Shown: one piece after another, positions 6,724 to 10,252 of the stretch | Layout of the letters: every line of letters begins with the position of its first letter | How positions within the stretch are numbered: position 1 is the first letter of the stretch | Assembly (NCBI GenBank): GCA_011524785.1 | Contig: WTJQ01000485.1 | Span: 1-10,252, forward strand | Source of the DNA: Planctomycetota bacterium | GTDB taxonomy: Bacteria; Planctomycetota; UBA1135; GCA-002686595 | Direction: 5' to 3' | DNA length: 10,252 nt | Notes under the pieces: model-generated | What the model saw: the letters and a program-made list of their open reading frames with translations, nothing else | Told to the model about the DNA's origin: nothing | Database searches by the model: none | Program-made: the position numbers and the translations under genes

Positions 6724-6776
6724 GGGGACCTGCAGGTGTACGGAGTGCCCCTGGCCGCTTCAAGCGACCCGGAGGC

Positions 6777-7568
6777 TCAGGGGTCGGCGGGGAGCAGCCC
6801 GACGAAGGCCTCGACCAGCGCCGCGAAGTCGGCCGACGCACGCAGCCCGGCCTCGACGACCTCCTCGTGGTTGAGGGGGCCGGTCGCGATTCCGGCGGCC
6901 GGGTTCGTGATGCACGAGACGGCGGCGACCTCCATCCCGGAGCCCCGCGCGGCAAGGGCCTCGTGAACCGTGCTCATCCCGACGGCGCTCGCCCCCAGCC
7001 TGCCCAGCCAGCGGATCTCGGCGGCCGTCTCGTAGCCCGGGCCCACGAGCCCGGCGTAGGCCCCCGCGTGGAGGAGGACGCCTGCACGGGTCGCGGCCTC
7101 CTCCAGGAGACCGCCCAGCGTGAGGTCGTACGGGGAGCCGGACACCTCCGCGACCGGCGTCCTCGCGGTGAGGTCCAGGTGATCCGTGACGCGCATCAGC
7201 GCAGGGAGGGACCACTCGCGCTCGAGCCCCCCGGCCGCGTTGGTCAGCAGGACGCGCGGCACGCCGAGCGCGGCCGCCGCGCGCACGACGCGCGTCACGA
7301 CCTCTGGGGAGTGTCCCTCGTAGAGGTGGACGCGCCCCTGTTGGCAGAGGACCTCACGCCCCCCGACCCTGCCACGCAGGAAGCGCCCGGCGTGACCGGG
7401 AACGGAGGAGGCCGGCACGCTGGGCAGCGCGTCGAAGGAGACCGATCGCGCGTCCTCGAGGCGCTCCCCGAAGGAGCCGAGCCCCGAGCCGAGCACGAGC
7501 AGGATCTCCGCCCCGCCGAGGCCAGCCGCCTCGAGCTCGCTGGCCAGGCCCTCGTGCAGCGCGCTCAC
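6777..7568 (-). CDS. punA: Purine nucleoside phosphorylase (trimeric type)
   Basis: Phosphorolysis of purine (deoxy)nucleosides to free base and (deoxy)ribose-1-phosphate in the cytoplasm. The 263 residues are close to the usual length. Motifs of the trimeric, inosine/guanosine-type family, in order: VLGSGLG (25-31, phosphate site), VPGHAGRF (56-63), QQGRVHLYEGH (76-86), LTNAAGG (108-114), GPGYETAAEIR (176-186; Glu180 fits the base-binding Glu), VGMSTVHE (196-203, usually VPE), CITN (219-222; Asn222 fits the base-binding Asn), LNHEEVV (232-238). The Glu and Asn point to 6-oxopurines rather than adenosine, by family knowledge. The start is GTG 7568, whose GTGA overlaps the nupC stop. The frame stays open upstream to 7727, but that part is Arg-rich shadow of nupC. 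The overlap implies translational coupling with the transporter. Confidence 0.95.
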   Translation of the reverse strand: MSALHEGLASELEAAGLGGAEILLVLGSGLGSFGERLEDARSVSFDALPSVPASSVPGHAGRFLRGRVGGREVLCQQGRVHLYEGHSPEVVTRVVRAAAALGVPRVLLTNAAGGLEREWSLPALMRVTDHLDLTARTPVAEVSGSPYDLTLGGLLEEAATRAGVLLHAGAYAGLVGPGYETAAEIRWLGRLGASAVGMSTVHEALAARGSGMEVAAVSCITNPAAGIATGPLNHEEVVEAGLRASADFAALVEAFVGLLPADP

Positions 7569-8809
7569 AGGAACATGCCCGCGACGGTCGCGGTCATCCA
7601 GGAGGCGAAGGCGCCGCCCAGCATCGCGCGGACGGCGAAGCCGGCGATCGTGGAGCGACGCTCGGGCGCGAGGGGCGTGATGCCCCCGATCTGGATCCCG
7701 ACGGAGGCGAAGTTGGCGAAGCCGCACAGCGCGTAGCTGGCCATGATCGCCGTGCGCTCACTGTCGAAGGCCCCCTCGCCGGTCGCGCCGTTGATGCTGA
7801 GCAGCCCCTCGAAGGCGATGAACTCGTTGACGGCCACCTTGGTCCCGAGCAGCGAGCCCATGAGCTGGCAGTCGTGCCAGCCCTCGACCCCCATCAGCCA
7901 CGCCACCGGCGCGAACAGGTAGCTCAGGATCGTGTTGAGCGTGAGGCCGTCCCGCAGGGCGCCGAGGAACCAGTCCGCCATCGCCACGAGCCCCATGAAG
8001 GCGATCAGCATCGCGACGACGTTGAGCCAGAGCTTGACGCCGTCGCTGGTGCCGTTCGCCGCGGCCTCGACCACGTTGCTGGCGGTGCGCTCGACGCGCA
8101 GCTCGACGTTGCTGCCGGTGGCGGGGACCTCGGTCTCGGGGACCATGATCTTGGCGATCAGGAACGCGGCCGGAGCGCTCATCACCGAGGCCGTGATCAG
8201 GTGGGGGCCGTACTGCTCGCCGAGCAGTCCGAGGTAGACCGCGAGCACGGAGCCAGCGATCGTCGCGAACCCGCCGGTCATCATCGCGTTGAGCTCCGAG
8301 CGGGTCATGCCCGGGATGTACGGCTTGACCACCAGCGGCGCCTCCGTCTGACCCACGAAGACGTTGGCCGCCATGGACATGGACTCGGCACCGCTCACGC
8401 CCAGGAGCTTGGTCATCACCTGGGCCAGCAGGTAGATGAGCAGCTGCATCACGCCGAGGTGGTACAGGATCGCCATCAGCGCACTGAAGAAGATGATCAC
8501 CGGCAGGCCGCTGGCAGCGAAGGCGAAGGGGAACCCCCAGCCGCCCTCGGCGAAGTTGCCCTCGGAGAGGTTGCCGAAGACCATCGCGACGCCGGGCTGC
8601 GCCATCTGGATCAGCCGCTGGACGAACTGGGCGATGGCCTCGAAGAAGGCCACCCCGACGCTCGTCTTGATGCAGAACAGCGCCAGCACGAGCTGGAGCG
8701 CGAGGCCGCCCACGACGACACGCACGGGGAACCGGCGCTTGTGGTCGGAGAGGAGCCAGGCCGCAGCCAGGAAGAAGGAGATGCCCAGGAGGGCGCGTGC
8801 GACCGCCAT
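7565..8809 (-). CDS. nupC: NupC-family concentrative nucleoside transporter (CNT)
   Basis: An inner-membrane nucleoside importer driven by an ion gradient; 414 residues, typical for bacterial CNTs. Hydrophobic segments run throughout, starting at residues 3-20 and 31-46. Family signatures: ANVFVGQTEAPLVVKPYI (148-165), GGFATIAGSVLA (179-190), NEFIAFEGL (328-336), ALCGFANFASVGIQIGG (360-376), PLAPERR (379-385). These hold the nucleoside-binding Gln/Thr/Glu of the GQTEAP loop, the Glu of NEF, and the Asn and Ser of FANFASVGI known from the Vibrio cholerae CNT. Asn149 and Val152 match sodium-site positions there, so sodium coupling is likely but not proven. Start ATG 8809 is followed at once by the first hydrophobic helix; no strong ribosome binding site is visible. 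It lies 43 bases after the thioredoxin-like gene and overlaps punA, placing import and phosphorolysis in one transcript. Confidence 0.96.
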   Translation of the reverse strand: MAVARALLGISFFLAAAWLLSDHKRRFPVRVVVGGLALQLVLALFCIKTSVGVAFFEAIAQFVQRLIQMAQPGVAMVFGNLSEGNFAEGGWGFPFAFAASGLPVIIFFSALMAILYHLGVMQLLIYLLAQVMTKLLGVSGAESMSMAANVFVGQTEAPLVVKPYIPGMTRSELNAMMTGGFATIAGSVLAVYLGLLGEQYGPHLITASVMSAPAAFLIAKIMVPETEVPATGSNVELRVERTASNVVEAAANGTSDGVKLWLNVVAMLIAFMGLVAMADWFLGALRDGLTLNTILSYLFAPVAWLMGVEGWHDCQLMGSLLGTKVAVNEFIAFEGLLSINGATGEGAFDSERTAIMASYALCGFANFASVGIQIGGITPLAPERRSTIAGFAVRAMLGGAFASWMTATVAGMFL

Positions 8810-8852
8810 GGGCGCAGCCTAGGGAGCGGGGCGCACGCCGTCGAGCGCGGCG

Positions 8853-9911
8853 CTAGTCGCGCAGCCCGAGGAGCGCCTGGGCGTAGGCCCCGAGGGGCTC
8901 GTCCCCCGCCCGCTCGATCACCGCACCGAAGCCTCCGTCGACCGGGGTGGGTCCGCCGATCATGGGCCAGCCCAGCGGCCGGCGCGGCTCGAGCGCGACC
9001 CAGTCGGCCGCGATCCGCAGGCGCGCGGCGGCGCCCTCTCGCTGGCGCTGCGCCGCCGACCACCCCAGCAGGGCCCGCGTGGCCGGGCCGCCGGGGAAGC
9101 CGCGCACGAGCGATTCCCGCAATCGGAGCGCGCGGGCGAGCTCGTGCAGCCGCGGCTCATCGGGCAGGGCTTCGACGCGCTCGAGCAGCGCGCGCTCGTG
9201 GGCGTCGATCAGCTCGGCCAGCTGCTCCCCGGAGGTCACGGTCGGATCCGCGCTCACTCCCAGCCCCTCCGCGAGGCGGCGTGCATCGGCCCACTGTCCG
9301 TCGTGATACCGCGCCCATGCCTCCCCGAGCAGGGGAGCGGGCGGGCGCTGGACGCGCGGCGCGGGGGGCCAGCGGAGCGCGATGAGGACCTTGAGGACGG
9401 CCTCCTCACGATCGAGACCGCTCCAGACCACGAGCCCGGTGCGCGAGACCAGGGTGAGGCGTCCGGACTCGGTCGCGTCGGCCCAGGGATGCCCCTCGGG
9501 CGCCACGGCCAGCGGATGCCGGTAGCGGTCCCGCGCCGCCACGGCGCCAACGTCGGTCCCGTCCGATGCGAGTCCCACGACCCGCAGGCCGCGGTCGAGC
9601 TCGCACCATCCGGCGGCCAGCGCCAGGTCGGCGTGCAGCGCCGGCTCGCTTCCGTCCCCGAGGCCGTGCACGAGGGTCACGTGCCCGCTCGCGGCGTCGA
9701 GGTCCTCCTCCCAGCGAGCCGCGGGCAACCAGCCCATCGCCGCGAGCTGGCCCTCGAGCTCGGTGGCCTCGCGCGGAGCGAACCTCACGCCTGCGAAGGC
9801 CGGAGCGGGCAGCCCGAGGGCGAGCACGTCCTGGACGGGCCGGGGGCCGGCAAGGAGAGGAGCCGCTGTCAGCAGAGCCGCGGCGAGCCAGGGCACGGAG
9901 CGCGGGCTCAA
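8853..9911 (-). CDS. Predicted exported protein with a redox-inactive thioredoxin-like domain
   Basis: A 352-residue protein I cannot name. It begins with a probable signal peptide: SPRS, then VPWLAAALLTAAPLLAG (6-22), with no lipobox cysteine. Residues ~76-170 look like a thioredoxin/TlpA-type fold: strand GHVTLVHGLGD (76-86), helix with ALHADLALAAGWCEL (91-105), strand RGLRVVGLASDGTD (107-120), strand HPLAVAPE (132-139), and LTLVSRTGLVVWSG (152-165), the 'solute-G-x-V-V-W' ending of such domains. The CxxC active site is missing (the equivalent loop reads LGDGSEP), so it is unlikely to be a disulfide reductase. The remaining ~180 residues are mostly helical, with some repeat-like helix pairs (191-300). 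The start is TTG 9911, overlapping the phosphorylase stop as TTGA; GTG 9896 is an alternative that leaves the hydrophobic core intact. Its place between two nucleoside genes suggests a link to nutrient uptake, but this is inference. Confidence 0.65.
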   Translation of the reverse strand: MSPRSVPWLAAALLTAAPLLAGPRPVQDVLALGLPAPAFAGVRFAPREATELEGQLAAMGWLPAARWEEDLDAASGHVTLVHGLGDGSEPALHADLALAAGWCELDRGLRVVGLASDGTDVGAVAARDRYRHPLAVAPEGHPWADATESGRLTLVSRTGLVVWSGLDREEAVLKVLIALRWPPAPRVQRPPAPLLGEAWARYHDGQWADARRLAEGLGVSADPTVTSGEQLAELIDAHERALLERVEALPDEPRLHELARALRLRESLVRGFPGGPATRALLGWSAAQRQREGAAARLRIAADWVALEPRRPLGWPMIGGPTPVDGGFGAVIERAGDEPLGAYAQALLGLRD

Positions 9912-10252
9912 GGCTCCACCTCGCCGAGGACGAGCGGGAGGGCCTCCTGCCCGGCGTCGAAGGTCAGGGCCTGGGCGAGGTGGGCCTTCGCCTCCTCGAG
10001 GCCGCGGCCGTCCCGGTGGTGCAGGCGCGCGACGACCTGGCCGGCATCGACCCGGTCCCCGATCGAGACCAGCCACTCCACCCCGACCGCGGGATCGGGC
10101 GGCGTGCCCGCGCCGTCGCGCAGGCCGCCGAGGGCCGCGCTGGCGTGGGAGAGCAGGCGGCAGTCCGCGACCCCCGCCAGCCCCGAGCCAGGGGCGTGCC
10201 ACTCCTCGACCGTCGCGTCGTCGGGGAGCGAGCTCAGGTCCCCTCCCTGGGC
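9908..10252 (-). CDS. deoA: Pyrimidine-nucleoside / thymidine phosphorylase, C-terminal part
   Basis: Only the last 114 residues lie in the window; the 5' part is beyond base 10252. They match the C-terminal domain of the thymidine/pyrimidine-nucleoside phosphorylase family: AQGGDLSSLPDD at the start (family AQGGDP), then GVADCRLLSHASAALGGLRDG (family 'G..a.da..iG.aa..LGaGR'), DPAVGVEWLVSIGDRVDAGQ (family 'DpaVGi....vGd.V..G'), and VVARLHHRDGRGLEEAKAHLA. The enzyme splits pyrimidine (deoxy)nucleosides to base and (deoxy)ribose-1-phosphate. Whether it is thymidine-specific (DeoA) or broader (Pdp) cannot be told, since the base- and phosphate-binding residues are outside. The stop at 9908-9910 overlaps the next gene's TTG start. 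It is the most upstream visible member of the nucleoside operon. Confidence 0.9.
   Translation of the reverse strand, partial: AQGGDLSSLPDDATVEEWHAPGSGLAGVADCRLLSHASAALGGLRDGAGTPPDPAVGVEWLVSIGDRVDAGQVVARLHHRDGRGLEEAKAHLAQALTFDAGQEALPLVLGEVEP

Noticed and set aside
6674..6955. Upstream extension of the ATPase frame to base 6955
   Set aside because: It would run over the end of punA and encodes Arg/Pro/Ser-rich sequence; ATG 6673 leads directly into WGLQEAPF.
5150..7736. Long plus-strand frames opposite the ATPase and punA
   Set aside because: No recognisable motifs and skewed composition; the minus strand encodes clear Walker motifs and a full purine nucleoside phosphorylase.
7874..9385. Plus-strand frame opposite nupC and the thioredoxin-like gene
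   Set aside because: Asp/His/Arg-rich antisense shadow of a membrane transporter; no start context or motif.
9912..10202. Upstream extension of the exported protein's frame to base 10202
   Set aside because: It overlaps the phosphorylase 3' end and is Arg/Pro/Gly-rich; the TTG at 9911 places the signal peptide at the N-terminus.

Overview
The window is a dense stretch of very GC-rich bacterial DNA (roughly 70% or more by eye). It carries nine protein genes, two of them cut by the window edges, and no RNA gene, insertion sequence or CRISPR array that I could see. GC content and gene types would suit Myxococcota, Planctomycetota or a similar environmental phylum, but the sequence does not fix the taxon.

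Layout. Plus strand, 1-927: the 3' end of an unrecognised gene, then a YjbQ/UPF0047 family gene. Minus strand, 951-2626: rpiB-like then deoC, overlapping by ATGA. Positions 2627-2892 are a divergent intergenic region. Plus strand, 2893-5070: a large dynamin-like GTPase. Positions 5071-5245 hold a strong 15-bp hairpin, probably a two-way terminator, and a 14-bp tandem repeat. Minus strand, 10252-5246: the 3' end of a pyrimidine-nucleoside (thymidine) phosphorylase, an exported thioredoxin-fold-like protein (overlap TTGA), a NupC-type nucleoside transporter, purine nucleoside phosphorylase (overlap GTGA), then after a ~100-bp gap with a hairpin, a membrane-anchored KAP-like P-loop ATPase.

How the genes work together. 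The metabolic genes describe nucleoside scavenging. NupC imports nucleosides. The two phosphorylases split them into base plus (deoxy)ribose-1-phosphate. After a phosphopentomutase step, whose gene is not in the window, DeoC cleaves deoxyribose-5-phosphate to acetaldehyde and glyceraldehyde-3-phosphate, and the RpiB-like protein would act on ribose-5-phosphate.

Most notable observation. Both DeoC and RpiB carry N-terminal extensions that begin with a short amphipathic helix like the encapsulation peptides of bacterial microcompartment (BMC) cargo. RpiB also carries an extra ~40-residue segment like those in some BMC enzymes. DeoC plus RpiB is the signature pair of the sugar-phosphate-utilising (SPU) type of BMC. 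The window therefore probably shows the enzyme arm of an SPU-type system whose shell genes lie elsewhere. The RpiB copy lacks the usual catalytic cysteine (Asp in its place). The dynamin-like GTPase and KAP-like ATPase lie between the two halves of this pathway, and their role is unknown.
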